A stretch of 64,000 nucleotides of DNA from contig PASP01000014.1 of assembly GCA_002712005.1 (NCBI GenBank), positions 434,001 to 498,000 on the forward strand, read 5' to 3'. This document shows positions 9,522-18,007 of this stretch, piece after piece. This DNA is from Halobacteriovoraceae bacterium. Its GTDB lineage: Bacteria > Bdellovibrionota > Bacteriovoracia > Bacteriovoracales > Bacteriovoracaceae. Position numbers and translations under genes: made by a program. The stretch's first letter is position 1, and each line of letters opens with the position of its first letter. The notes beneath the pieces are model-generated. The model made no database searches. It worked only from the letters and a program-made list of their open reading frames with translations, and was not told the DNA's origin.

Positions 9522-9744
9522 ATCAATTAGTCATTTGAAGGAATGTAAAAAAGATTTCAGTAGGTTATCTCGATAAGATATCCATTGGGAGCTTTGTTTG
9601 GCGGCCGCTTTACCGTTGTGCATATGCGACGCCGCAGCGACGTAGTGCATGGGCGGAGACCAGTTTTGCCTAGAAGGTTTTTGCACACGAAAAGATCTGT
9701 TTAAAAATTGGTTTTGGTGTTGGGAATGAATAGGGGTTTTGAAG
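9522..9744. other. Intergenic stretch with GC-rich patch
   Basis: No convincing gene. 9598-9670 is much richer in G and C than its surroundings and holds the direct repeat GCGACG twice plus the palindrome GCATATGC. A 73-codon minus-strand open frame (9531-9752) runs into the tRNA and has no ribosome-binding site, so I do not call it. The patch could be part of the tRNA-Arg transcript trailer or a small RNA. Confidence 0.4.
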
Positions 9745-9821
9745 TGGCGCACCCGGCAGGATTCGAACCTGCGACCATTCGCTTAGAAGGCGAGTGCTCT
9801 ATCCAGCTGAGCTACGGGTGC
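9745..9821 (-). tRNA. tRNA-Arg (anticodon TCT)
   Basis: A complete 77-nt cloverleaf on the minus strand. The acceptor stem GCACCCG (5' end at 9821) pairs with CGGGTGC. The D arm contains AGCTCAGCTGGATAGAGC, the anticodon loop is CTTCTAA (anticodon TCT, reading AGA), the T arm is CAGGTTCGAATCCTG, the discriminator is G, and CCA is encoded at 9747-9745. Confidence 0.97.
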
Positions 9822-9975
9822 ATTGAGGTAATCAGAAGATATATTCTACTTATTTTAGAGAGAATGACAACTGAATAATAACCGGAATTTAGGTCTATAT
9901 CCGCCAGATGTCAAGACTAAGAATAGGAGGAAAGTAATTTATACTGATGATAATTAAAGTGGTAAAGTCTGGGCC

Positions 9976-11334
9976 ATGACTATTAAACAACAATTCTTAC
10001 CCTCTTTAGATGAGCTTCGACAGGTCTTTGCAAAAAGAGCACCCTTCATTTTTCTCGGCTCCCGTACATCTACTGTCATTCCTTATGATAAATTAGAGAG
10101 TTTAGAAATTGATTGGATCGTTGATAGCTCTCAAATATCTCCGCAAATGGAGCTGAGTAGTGAGCATGAGCTGAAGCTCTCTGGAGCAGTCAACTGGAAA
10201 GAGGCCAAGGCCTATTGCCAGACTTATGGGCGAAATATCAAGACTTCACCTACAGAAGAATTGGCCCAAATTTTAAGTGGCGTAGCCACCAGTTGCACAG
10301 GAGAAAGGTGTTTTGGTTATGGCACCTTGAGGGATCAGATAAAGACTCTTACTTATATGGATACAGCTGGTGATCAGCATACTCTCTATTCGGATAGAGA
10401 TTTGAGTGAGCATCATCTCTTTGAGTCTAAAGAAGCAAAAGATCTCCTAAAGCGCTATCAAGAAAGTTACAAAGAATATAGGAGCTATAAGAATGCCCCT
10501 TTTCCTAGATTTGAGAAAGAGACAGATCTCATGGTTGGAACAGAAGGTCAGCTAGGGGTGATTACCGACGGGAGTTTTTCAACAGCTCCGTCTCATGAAG
10601 TTGTTTTTCTCTTTTTCGCTCTTCCTAAGTGGGAAAGAGATGACAGTATACACCTTGAGATCTATGACTGGGTTCAGCGCTATCGCCATCAAATTCTTTC
10701 CTGTGAATTAATTGATGAGAACTCTTGGAATTATTTAGATAAAGAAGAAATTCCGGTGGTTGGTAAAGATACAATTTTTCTAGAGGTGATTGAAAAAGAT
10801 CTCGAAGAAGTCTATGAAAAGCTGACAACAGAATTAAATCTTATAAAAGATGACGCCATTTTCTCCATGCCCGTCGCCAAGTTTCATCAGTTAAGAATGA
10901 AAATTCCTAGGGCCATTTTTGAAGTCAATTCTCAAATGGGTGTTATAAAAAAAGGAACTGATGTACAGGCCATTGGCCCAAAGTTTAAAGAACTTCTTCA
11001 GCTATATAGAAACTTTTCAAATGAAGGAATTCGTTACAATCTGTTTGGCCACTTCGGAGATGCTCATCTTCACTTTAATTTTATGCCTTCTAAAGAAGAA
11101 GCGGATAAATGTGATAAAATTCTTGGTGATTTTTATAAAGATATAAAATCGTTAAGGGCTTCTCCTTTTGCGGAACATGGAATTGGATTAATTAAGAAAA
11201 AATATATTAAAAGTTTTTTAAGCCCTGTGCACTTTGAAATGTTTCAATATTTAAAAGCTAATATGGACCCCGAAAATCTTCTTTTTCCTTGGGGATATAT
11301 GAATATGAAGTGGAAAATGGAAGAAGGTGAATAG
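9976..11334 (+). CDS. FAD-linked oxidase (D-lactate dehydrogenase-like)
   Basis: 452 residues. It shows the PCMH-type FAD domain, with LVGTEGQLGVIT for FAD binding, and the FAD-oxidase C-terminal domain with FGHFGDAHLHFNFMP and AEHGIGLIKKKYI. These enzymes oxidise 2-hydroxy acids or similar substrates; family members include D-lactate dehydrogenase, GlcD and alkyl-DHAP synthase. No iron-sulfur C-terminal domain is present. The N-terminal PP-loop is less standard than in GlcD. Its stop codon TAG directly abuts the rsgA ATG, so the two are co-transcribed. The substrate is not predictable. Confidence 0.85.
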   Translation: MTIKQQFLPSLDELRQVFAKRAPFIFLGSRTSTVIPYDKLESLEIDWIVDSSQISPQMELSSEHELKLSGAVNWKEAKAYCQTYGRNIKTSPTEELAQILSGVATSCTGERCFGYGTLRDQIKTLTYMDTAGDQHTLYSDRDLSEHHLFESKEAKDLLKRYQESYKEYRSYKNAPFPRFEKETDLMVGTEGQLGVITDGSFSTAPSHEVVFLFFALPKWERDDSIHLEIYDWVQRYRHQILSCELIDENSWNYLDKEEIPVVGKDTIFLEVIEKDLEEVYEKLTTELNLIKDDAIFSMPVAKFHQLRMKIPRAIFEVNSQMGVIKKGTDVQAIGPKFKELLQLYRNFSNEGIRYNLFGHFGDAHLHFNFMPSKEEADKCDKILGDFYKDIKSLRASPFAEHGIGLIKKKYIKSFLSPVHFEMFQYLKANMDPENLLFPWGYMNMKWKMEEGE

Positions 11335-12294
11335 ATGAAAGGTCGAGTCATTCGAAGTTCAAAACGTGAATTTGATGTTCGCAAAGAAGATGGAGAGATG
11401 ATTAGTGCAACAGCACTAGGTAATCTTCTTAAAAAAGATCGCAACGTAGTTGTTGGAGATTATGTTCTTCTTGATAACATTCCAGAGACCGGAGAATGGC
11501 AAATTAAGGATATTGAAAAGAGAACATCTGAAATCTACCGAGTATCTATTCGTGAGCAAAGAAAGAGAGTTACTGCTGCTAACTGTGATCTCCTTGTGAT
11601 TCTTTCTTCTGTTTCCAGACCTGCTTATAAGCAGGGGATTGTTGATCGTTTCTTAGTTCGGGCTTGTCAGTGGGGAATTCGTCCTATTGTTGTTTTTAAC
11701 AAAATGGATGAGTATGACGGTGAAAATGGACCAGACCTATTATTTGAAAGACGTAGATTGGAACTCTTAGGTGTAGAATGTTTTGAAGTCTGTGCTAAAG
11801 AGGGCGAGGATTATTCTCTACAGTTTCTAGATAAAGGTTGGAAAGATCTTGAAAGCGCATTGGAAGGTCGAACTGCTATATTCTTAGGTCAGTCTGGAGT
11901 AGGGAAAAGCCAAACCATTTCAAAACTTTCAGGTGGTGAAGTTGAGTTGAAAACTAAGGCCGTGGGGAAAGTAGGAAAGGGATCCCATACTACCACATGG
12001 TCAGAACTCGTCGAGTTTCCTCATTTCTATTTGATAGATTCCCCTGGTATACGTTCTTTCTCCTTAGACGATATTGATCCTAAAGAATTGATCACCTATT
12101 TTCCCGATCTTGAAGAAGTAGGGGTTCAGTGTAAATTTACAGACTGTCAGCATGAGCCTAATTCAAAGGGATGCGCCTTCCATAATCTTGACCTTGATGA
12201 TCAAGGGAAAGAGGCTTTATTTAGTCGATTAGAGTCTTATAAGCGTATTTATTCTGAAGTTTCTCAGATTCCTGTATGGAGTAAAAAGATTTAG
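11335..12294 (+). CDS. rsgA: Ribosome small-subunit GTPase RsgA
   Basis: 319 residues with the circularly permuted GTPase order: an OB fold, then G4 (FNKMDEYD), G1 (GQSGVGKS), G3 (DSPG), and a C-terminal zinc knuckle (CKFTDCQHEPNSKGC). RsgA checks maturation of the 30S decoding centre and is released on GTP hydrolysis. Length is normal. Its ATG immediately follows the stop of the FAD-oxidase gene, which suggests translational coupling. Confidence 0.96.
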   Translation: MKGRVIRSSKREFDVRKEDGEMISATALGNLLKKDRNVVVGDYVLLDNIPETGEWQIKDIEKRTSEIYRVSIREQRKRVTAANCDLLVILSSVSRPAYKQGIVDRFLVRACQWGIRPIVVFNKMDEYDGENGPDLLFERRRLELLGVECFEVCAKEGEDYSLQFLDKGWKDLESALEGRTAIFLGQSGVGKSQTISKLSGGEVELKTKAVGKVGKGSHTTTWSELVEFPHFYLIDSPGIRSFSLDDIDPKELITYFPDLEEVGVQCKFTDCQHEPNSKGCAFHNLDLDDQGKEALFSRLESYKRIYSEVSQIPVWSKKI

Positions 12295-12379
12295 TCCATA
12301 AAATCAGTTACTTAGTAAAAATTGCCGCTTTCAGTGCCTTTCTCTTTTTTTATCAATCTTTCATGATTTTCTAAAAAGT

Positions 12380-12387
12380 GCCGATAA
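12380..12387 (+). promoter_or_regulatory. Possible sigma-28 (FliA) -10 box before the PilZ gene
   Basis: GCCGATAA is an exact match to the FliA -10 consensus, 60 bp before the PilZ start. The -35 position 15 bp upstream reads TCAT instead of TAAA, so the match is half-good. It would put a c-di-GMP receptor under motility control. Confidence 0.35.
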
Positions 12388-12446
12388 GATCCTATGAATA
12401 AGTACGTTACTTAACCAAGTAGCCACTCATAATGAAGGAGATAAGC

Positions 12447-12905
12447 ATGGCCGATAAGGTTCTCGATTTTGTAGGCAAGAGACAAGAAAATATTGAACAT
12501 AAGAGGCGTCAATTTGAACGTGTTCTATTCAATAACTTTCTAGGTGCTTATACAGAAGTTGATCAAGGGGGGAGTAAGTATCCCGTTTCTTTGGTTGATG
12601 TTTCCTATGATGGGTGCCTCTTTCAAGTTCCTTGGAACTTTAAAAGAGACGCAAAGATTGAAGATGGAACAGAGATGACAATGCGTATGTATTTTACGAA
12701 GCACTCTTTTGTACCAGCTGTCGTTAAAATTAAGTATGGAAGAGAATTTGTAGATGAAGACGGGCAAACTTATATGCAATATGGATGTGAGTTTGATAAG
12801 TCGATTCCTAGTTTTCAAGCCGTTCACTCTTTTATCGATTTTCTCTATAAATTTGCTGAACACTCTAGTGTTGATAAAGGTTCAAGCACCGTTTACTTTC
12901 TCTAA
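12447..12905 (+). CDS. PilZ-domain protein (c-di-GMP receptor)
   Basis: 152 residues from ATG 12447, 6 bp after AAGGAG; an ATG at 12432 overlaps that ribosome-binding site and is rejected. The domain has the PilZ signature: the RRQFER arginine motif near residue 22 and DVSYDGC (D-x-S-x-x-G) about 35 residues later, on a beta-barrel-like pattern. PilZ proteins bind c-di-GMP through these motifs and control motility, secretion or polysaccharide machines. It stands alone between rsgA and a strong terminator. It could be an effector for the Pel system or for gliding, but no direct link is visible. Confidence 0.85.
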   Translation: MADKVLDFVGKRQENIEHKRRQFERVLFNNFLGAYTEVDQGGSKYPVSLVDVSYDGCLFQVPWNFKRDAKIEDGTEMTMRMYFTKHSFVPAVVKIKYGREFVDEDGQTYMQYGCEFDKSIPSFQAVHSFIDFLYKFAEHSSVDKGSSTVYFL

Positions 12906-12931
12906 GAGAAATCAAATAAACAGGTATATAG

Positions 12932-12959
12932 AGGCGCTTTTTGAGCGCCTTTTTTTTTT
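12932..12959 (+). terminator. Rho-independent terminator after the PilZ gene
   Basis: Stem AGGCGCT (12932-12938), loop TTTTG, stem AGCGCCT (12944-12950), then nine T. Confidence 0.93.
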
Positions 12960-12964
12960 AGACC

Positions 12965-12983
12965 ACTAGCGTTGTACGCTAGT
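12965..12983. repeat. Perfect hairpin without U-run
   Basis: ACTAGCGT-tgt-ACGCTAGT, an 8-bp perfect stem with a 3-nt loop directly after the PilZ terminator. It is flanked by GACC and GGTC. It lacks a T-run, so it is not a terminator. It may be an operator or mRNA leader for the oxidoreductase gene. Confidence 0.6.
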
Positions 12984-13014
12984 CTGATGGTCATAAAAAT
13001 GCTAACAATTGATT

Positions 13015-14304
13015 ATGAAATTAGCGATATTAGGAACGGGTCCCATGGCAATGGAATTGGCCCTATATTTTCACTTAGAAGGGGCAATGGTCAAAATGAT
13101 CGGCCCTCAAGCTCCCGGTGGCAAAATTAAAAGAATGGCGGAAAATATCCTTTCTAAGGATAGGGTCTGTGAAAGGATGGAACTATCCCCATGGGGAAGA
13201 GAGTTTACGACCTTTAATTCTGAAGATCTTGAAGCGGTAACTTATGAGAATATTTGGAATCAATACTATAAGAAAATAGCCGCTTTCCTAAGCTCTGAGC
13301 GCGTTTTTGTTCCCAGAGAGTTGATCAGAGTTCAAAAACAATTTCTTCATCCAGAAGAAGAAATTGAAAATCGCTCTCGTCTCGTTGATCTTTTTAGAGT
13401 GACCTATGGACTGAATGCCTCTGGATTAGTCGAGGAGCAGTTAGCAGAGAATCCTGAACTAGCAGAGAAGATAGGTTCCGAAATTTTAGAGTCTCTCAAA
13501 AATCAAGTGGAGTCCTTTGAGGACTTTGATTTAGTTGTGGATGCTCGAGGGCCATTCCAGACTCCTCATCGAATGGGAGCAGGATATGATTACGCTCTCA
13601 ATGAAGCAGCTCTATCAGAACTGGGAATGATCTATTATGGCCATGAATTTCCCGTTGAAAAAATTGAAAAGGAATACAAAACTGTAACTTTGGTTGGAGA
13701 TGGGGAATTAGCGGCCATTCAATTATGTCTTCTTGAGAAGTGGCTTGCTCATTCTGGTCATGAATTAAATATTGTGACCCATCAAAGCTCTGCTTTTGAA
13801 AAATTTCTTGCCGATAAAAATCAATCAATTGGTTTAAAAACTAAAGTTCGCTCGATCATTACTCAATATATGAAAGATTGGCGTATTGAATGTGAAAATA
13901 TTGAAAAAGAGATTCTAAAGTGGAGAGAGTTAGACCCTCATGAAAAAGCGAAAATCCCTCGACCAGAATTTCCTGATCCTAAAATTAAGCTTTATGAAGG
14001 CTATACAATTACTTCGGTAGATAAGCTGACAGATAGAGATCAGTTATTTTTAACTCTGGAATTACCAGCTTGGAAAAATAGTGACAATGATAGAAAAGAG
14101 CTCATTACTTTAGCTCAAGACTGTGCTTTAGTTTGTACAGGATTTGAAAAAGATGATGATGCCCTAAAAAGTATTAAGAAAAGAGAAGTAGAGCCTGGTT
14201 TTATGGAGCTCGATTGGGCAGGTAAAAGTCTTAATCCAACTCAAGGATTAGAGCTTGTTAAAATTTGTATAGATGAGATCTTCACTTTTTTCTCAAAAGG
14301 ATAA
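13015..14304 (+). CDS. Rossmann-fold NAD(P)/FAD-dependent oxidoreductase-like protein
   Basis: About 429 residues from ATG 13015 (a TTG six bases earlier is in frame but less likely). The N-terminus KLAILGTGPMAMELALYFHLEG is a dinucleotide-binding GxGxxA/G motif. A second one occurs near residue 225 (VTLVGDGELAAIQLCL), as in two-dinucleotide flavoproteins. VVDARGPFQTP marks the FAD-linked ATG-like strand. The C-terminal third has no family signature that I recognise. Substrate and partner are unknown. It is followed after 6 bp by a lipoprotein gene. Confidence 0.65.
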   Translation: MKLAILGTGPMAMELALYFHLEGAMVKMIGPQAPGGKIKRMAENILSKDRVCERMELSPWGREFTTFNSEDLEAVTYENIWNQYYKKIAAFLSSERVFVPRELIRVQKQFLHPEEEIENRSRLVDLFRVTYGLNASGLVEEQLAENPELAEKIGSEILESLKNQVESFEDFDLVVDARGPFQTPHRMGAGYDYALNEAALSELGMIYYGHEFPVEKIEKEYKTVTLVGDGELAAIQLCLLEKWLAHSGHELNIVTHQSSAFEKFLADKNQSIGLKTKVRSIITQYMKDWRIECENIEKEILKWRELDPHEKAKIPRPEFPDPKIKLYEGYTITSVDKLTDRDQLFLTLELPAWKNSDNDRKELITLAQDCALVCTGFEKDDDALKSIKKREVEPGFMELDWAGKSLNPTQGLELVKICIDEIFTFFSKG

Positions 14305-14310
14305 ATACAA

Positions 14311-15126
14311 ATGACATTAAAGAGAAAATATAATTCTCTTAAGATAATATTAAATATTGAAATATTTCTTGTATTGCTTTTAGGTGTAAGTTGTTCCTTT
14401 TCTGAAACTTCGCACAAGCGTAATGAACTAGGGCCAAACGCTGGATTTGAGCGCAGAAGAGTTGAAGAATATTTCGTAAGCTCCGGTGTGGAGAGGTATT
14501 TTCTTCCAGAGGTTCCTTATTGGGCCAACTTTAATGAAGAGGCTCAGTGTCGCAGAAAAACGTCGATTAAATTCTTTAATATGGATTCGTTAAGATCATC
14601 GTTGAGATTAAGCTATGAAGAATCGATTCATTTGCAACTTATGTTCAATCATGAAATTCAAAAATTAAAGAAAGATAAGGGAGTTAGTCACATTCCTTTT
14701 GATAAAGAAGAGGATACTTTCTATAAGGTCAGCGATCGAATTCAAGCAGGTATTCGTATTTTCAGAAAGCCAAGTTTTAAAAGAGTTAATATTATTTGGA
14801 TAGATCCTTATGTAAATAATGAACAGGAGCTAGCTGCTAAGCTACAAGAGCCACAAATGTATAAAGGTCATCCTGTATTTGTAAGCTTATGCATGACTTA
14901 TGTTGAACTAGAAGAGTGGATGAAAAAATCGGGATTGGGACAAAAGAATATTCGACTCATGTCCTATGAGCTTTTGACTCCTTACACGAATAGTGGAAAG
15001 CTCGATACGAGTTATCATTTAGATTTTGATGAAGTTTTAAAAAATAAGAAGAAATATATTTATATTAAAAAGGGATGGAATATCCCAAGCGTATTTAATG
15101 GTAATTTTAAAACCCAAAAACTTTAA
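14311..15126 (+). CDS. Hypothetical lipoprotein
   Basis: 271 residues behind AAAGGATAAATACAA. The signal sequence IEIFLVLLLGVSC has a lipobox ending at Cys28, so it is probably lipid-anchored. The mature part is mixed alpha/beta with no family that I recognise; it contains a pattern VNIIWIDPYVNN and a basic C-terminus. It is sandwiched between the oxidoreductase and the cyclophilin in a tight same-strand run (6 and 14 bp gaps), so it is part of one transcript. Confidence 0.75.
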   Translation: MTLKRKYNSLKIILNIEIFLVLLLGVSCSFSETSHKRNELGPNAGFERRRVEEYFVSSGVERYFLPEVPYWANFNEEAQCRRKTSIKFFNMDSLRSSLRLSYEESIHLQLMFNHEIQKLKKDKGVSHIPFDKEEDTFYKVSDRIQAGIRIFRKPSFKRVNIIWIDPYVNNEQELAAKLQEPQMYKGHPVFVSLCMTYVELEEWMKKSGLGQKNIRLMSYELLTPYTNSGKLDTSYHLDFDEVLKNKKKYIYIKKGWNIPSVFNGNFKTQKL

Positions 15127-15140
15127 ACTTAGGAGAGTAT

Positions 15141-15677
15141 ATGTTTGGTATAGGTGGAACTAAGAAATCAGATCATAAAGAAGATATCGATCGTGCAGTT
15201 GCAGTTTTTCAAACAAATCTAGGAACTTTTAAAGCAGAACTCTATGCTAAAGAGTGTCCTGAAACGGTATGGAACTTCATCAATTTAGCAGAGGGAAGAC
15301 AAGAAACAAGCAAAGAAGGGGCTTTCTATGATGGCCTTATTTTCCATCGTGTAATTAAGGGCTTTGTTATCCAGGGGGGATGCCCCGATGGAATAGGTAC
15401 TGGAGGTCCTGGTTATCGCTTTAAAGATGAATGTCTTCCAGAGCTTAGACATGATAGTGCAGGAATTCTTTCAATGGCGAATGCTGGACCAGGTACTAAT
15501 GGATCTCAGTTCTTCGTAACTTTGGCCCAAACTCCACACCTTGATGGAAGACACACTGTTTTTGGTAAAGTTATTGAAGGAATGGATGTGGTTGAAAAAA
15601 TTGGTACCACAAAAACTGATTATAACGATAGACCTGAAGAGGCTGTTGTTATGGAGAAAGTTACAATAGAGAGATAA
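15141..15677 (+). CDS. Cyclophilin-type peptidyl-prolyl isomerase
   Basis: 178 residues behind TTAGGAGAGTAT. Cyclophilin motifs are complete: FHRVIKGFVIQGGCPDGIGTGGPGY, ANAGPGTNGSQFFVTL (with the catalytic-region Gln/Phe) and HLDGRHTVFGKVIEG. There is no signal peptide, so this is the cytoplasmic form, which speeds prolyl isomerisation in folding. It ends in a strong terminator shared with the convergent recJ gene. Confidence 0.95.
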   Translation: MFGIGGTKKSDHKEDIDRAVAVFQTNLGTFKAELYAKECPETVWNFINLAEGRQETSKEGAFYDGLIFHRVIKGFVIQGGCPDGIGTGGPGYRFKDECLPELRHDSAGILSMANAGPGTNGSQFFVTLAQTPHLDGRHTVFGKVIEGMDVVEKIGTTKTDYNDRPEEAVVMEKVTIER

Positions 15678-15702
15678 GAAGTTTTCTTTTTTCTAATAAA
15701 AT

Positions 15703-15728
15703 GGCCTTCTTTACGGAAGGCCTTTTTT
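15703..15728 (+). terminator. Terminator between cyclophilin and recJ genes
   Basis: Stem GGCCTTC (15703-15709) with GAAGGCC (15716-15722), 6-nt loop, then TTTTTT. It ends 9 bp from the convergent recJ stop. Confidence 0.92.
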
Positions 15729-15736
15729 ATTTCGTC

Positions 15737-17500
15737 TTAAATTTCGTCAATCGTGATTCTATCGACCATGAGCTGAATATATTCATTTCCATTAAATCGA
15801 TTGATTCCTAGGGTGAAATAGGCCGTAATCTCTTCATTATTTTGTCTTGTGAATATTTCTTGAGGATGAGCTTTATTAAAGCTTCCAATGTAGTTGAAAC
15901 TGATCCCTTTGAGGGGAGGCATTTTAATTGCTGGATCCTTGGGAGCAAAACTCCATCGAACATGAACATCTTTAAGAAGGTCATAATTGGTGAGCTTTAT
16001 GCCTTTCATTTTAAAAATAGGCTTTTCATTACCCATACCGAATGGCTCTAATAAATCGAGTTCTTTGACTAGTTTGGGATTAATTTCTTGAGGAGCGATT
16101 TCAAGATCATAATGTTCGCCCTTCGTTCTCTCTATTAGAGGAATCTCTCGGAGAAGGCCTTCCATTTTTTCTCTAAAGAGTGGCAGATTTTCTTTAGGCA
16201 TACTAAGGCCTGCAGCAGCTTTGTGTCCCCCAAATTTGGCAAAAAGATCACTGCACTCTTGGAGTAGATTGAAAATATTAAGATCACCTGCCGATCGAGC
16301 TGAAGCTTTTATGATTCCTTCTTGCTCAGCATTCGTAAAAACAATGGCCGGTACCTTAAAACTTTCTACTAGCTTACTCGCTACAATTCCAATCACTCCT
16401 TCATGCCAGTCTTCTTGATAGACAATAGCGACAATTGGGTCACTTCCATCAAAAGTTTTCAGATATTGTTCTTTAGCTGATTGGAAAACTTCAGCCTGAA
16501 TGAACTTTCTTTCTTTATTACTGACTTCAAGATGAGAATAATTTTCATAAGCTTCAGTTGAATCTGAACTTATGAGAAGGTTTAAGGCTTTTTCTGGGTG
16601 ATCGAGTCTTCCTTTTGAATTGATAAGAGGCCCTACATTAAAAGATAGCTTTTCAGAGGGGATCATCTTTTGCTTTCTTTCCTCTGGACTAAAGAATGCG
16701 CGAATACCTGCATATTGAGTTTGAGGAATTTGCTTTAGGCCATGGCGAACAAGCTTTAAATTCATAGGTGTTAATTTGGCCAAGTCACAAATCGTCCCTA
16801 CTGCTACAAATTGAAGTAGAGGATAAAGGGAAGGAATAGATTGTCCTTTATTTTCAAGTCTCTTTCTCACTTCCCAGCAAACTGCAAAGGCTACACCCAC
16901 CCCGGCCAATGGTCTGAGGGGAGAGTCTTCGGGCTCATCTCTACGATTAGGATTGACTACTGCCAAAGCATTAGGCATTTCATCTCTTGCGTCTTTATGA
17001 TGATCCGTAATGATAAGATCTAGCCCTTTTTCTTTTGCATAATCAGCGGCTTCATTATTTGTGATACCGCAATCTACTGTGATGAGAAGGTTAATACCAT
17101 CGTCAACGGCTTTATCAATACTACTTGCATGGAGTCCATAACCTTCAATAAAACGACTTGGCTGAATTAAAGAAACTTTAAATCCAATCATGTCAAAGAA
17201 GTGCCAAAAAAGCGCACAACTTGTAGTTCCATCCACATCGTAATCTCCATAGATTCCAATATGCTCATGGTTTTCGATGGCCTTTAAGATTCGATCAGCT
17301 GCTTCATCCATACCCATCATTTCTGTGAGCTCTGGAAGATTTTTGAGATCCCAAGAAAGGAATTCTACTATTTCGTCTTGTGACATACCTCTTTTTTCAA
17401 AGAGTCTTAATATAACGGGATGTAGTCCGGATTTCTGTTGAGATTGATTATGATTTTTCTGTGTCGGTTGTGTTGTAGTCTCCATGTAAGGATTGTACAT
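15737..17500 (-). CDS. recJ: Single-strand DNA exonuclease RecJ
   Basis: 587 residues, normal for RecJ. It has the DHH phosphoesterase motifs GIYGDYDVDGTTSCAL, TVDCGITN, TDHHKDARDEMP and VNPNRRDE, then the DHHA1 domain with SARSAGDLNIFNLLQEC and FGGHKAAAGLS, and a C-terminal OB fold. RecJ is the 5'-3' single-strand exonuclease of RecF-pathway recombination and mismatch repair. The start at 17500 is uncertain: a second in-frame ATG lies at 17485, and neither has a good ribosome-binding site. Confidence 0.96.
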   Translation of the reverse strand: MYNPYMETTTQPTQKNHNQSQQKSGLHPVILRLFEKRGMSQDEIVEFLSWDLKNLPELTEMMGMDEAADRILKAIENHEHIGIYGDYDVDGTTSCALFWHFFDMIGFKVSLIQPSRFIEGYGLHASSIDKAVDDGINLLITVDCGITNNEAADYAKEKGLDLIITDHHKDARDEMPNALAVVNPNRRDEPEDSPLRPLAGVGVAFAVCWEVRKRLENKGQSIPSLYPLLQFVAVGTICDLAKLTPMNLKLVRHGLKQIPQTQYAGIRAFFSPEERKQKMIPSEKLSFNVGPLINSKGRLDHPEKALNLLISSDSTEAYENYSHLEVSNKERKFIQAEVFQSAKEQYLKTFDGSDPIVAIVYQEDWHEGVIGIVASKLVESFKVPAIVFTNAEQEGIIKASARSAGDLNIFNLLQECSDLFAKFGGHKAAAGLSMPKENLPLFREKMEGLLREIPLIERTKGEHYDLEIAPQEINPKLVKELDLLEPFGMGNEKPIFKMKGIKLTNYDLLKDVHVRWSFAPKDPAIKMPPLKGISFNYIGSFNKAHPQEIFTRQNNEEITAYFTLGINRFNGNEYIQLMVDRITIDEI

Positions 17501-17532
17501 GGCTCGATGGGGATCGAATATAGATTCTTTAG

Positions 17533-17555
17533 ATGACGCCTAGTGTAGGCGTCAT
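17533..17555. repeat. Perfect 10-bp hairpin upstream of recJ
   Basis: ATGACGCCTA-gtg-TAGGCGTCAT with a 3-nt loop, between the zinc-ribbon gene and recJ. On the minus strand it is followed by CTAAAGAATC, not a U-run. It could be a weak terminator or a control site for recJ. Confidence 0.6.
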
Positions 17556-17605
17556 AATGTACTGATATTCTGTAGTAAAAAAAAGAGATAATTTAGTTTT
17601 GCTTT

Positions 17606-17851
17606 TTACCAAAGAACGCTAAGGCCTTTGATAAGCTCATCTTCATGCAACTCATCACTCATACTAAAGAGTTGTGAGTATTCTTCTGTATTTTTTGCGT
17701 GAACTTTACTGAAGTAATTACTTGGGAGAAATGATTTTTTGCAGCCACCACATTTCTGGAGTTCTTTATAACTTTCAGCTATGTGTCCACATTGGTGACA
17801 TTTCTTAATGAGTACTTTACCTGTTTTCTTTTTTACTGGTGTTACTTTCAT
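17606..17851 (-). CDS. Small zinc-ribbon protein
   Basis: 81 residues from ATG 17851, which follows GGAAGGAAGG at a good distance; an upstream ATG at 17872 would place its own start before that site and is rejected. The basic N-terminus is followed by CHQCGH and CGGCK, a four-cysteine zinc ribbon, then an acidic tail. Many such proteins bind nucleic acid. I do not recognise a named family. The frame is clean and the ribosome-binding site strong. Confidence 0.75.
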   Translation of the reverse strand: MKVTPVKKKTGKVLIKKCHQCGHIAESYKELQKCGGCKKSFLPSNYFSKVHAKNTEEYSQLFSMSDELHEDELIKGLSVLW

Positions 17852-18007
17852 GAGATACCTTCCTTCCTTCATTCGATGGGTATGGGTGTTCTCGAACCCG
17901 TTTTAGCAAAATCACTTTGCTTATATTTTTTATCGTCAGAAAGGAAAGTAACCTTAGGAAAAAATTGCCGATTCTTGTTTATGCCGGAGCATAATACTCG
18001 GGCATAA

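Noticed and set aside
9531-9752. Minus-strand 73-codon frame
   Set aside because: Runs into tRNA-Arg, no start signal, and lies in a GC-rich patch more likely RNA.
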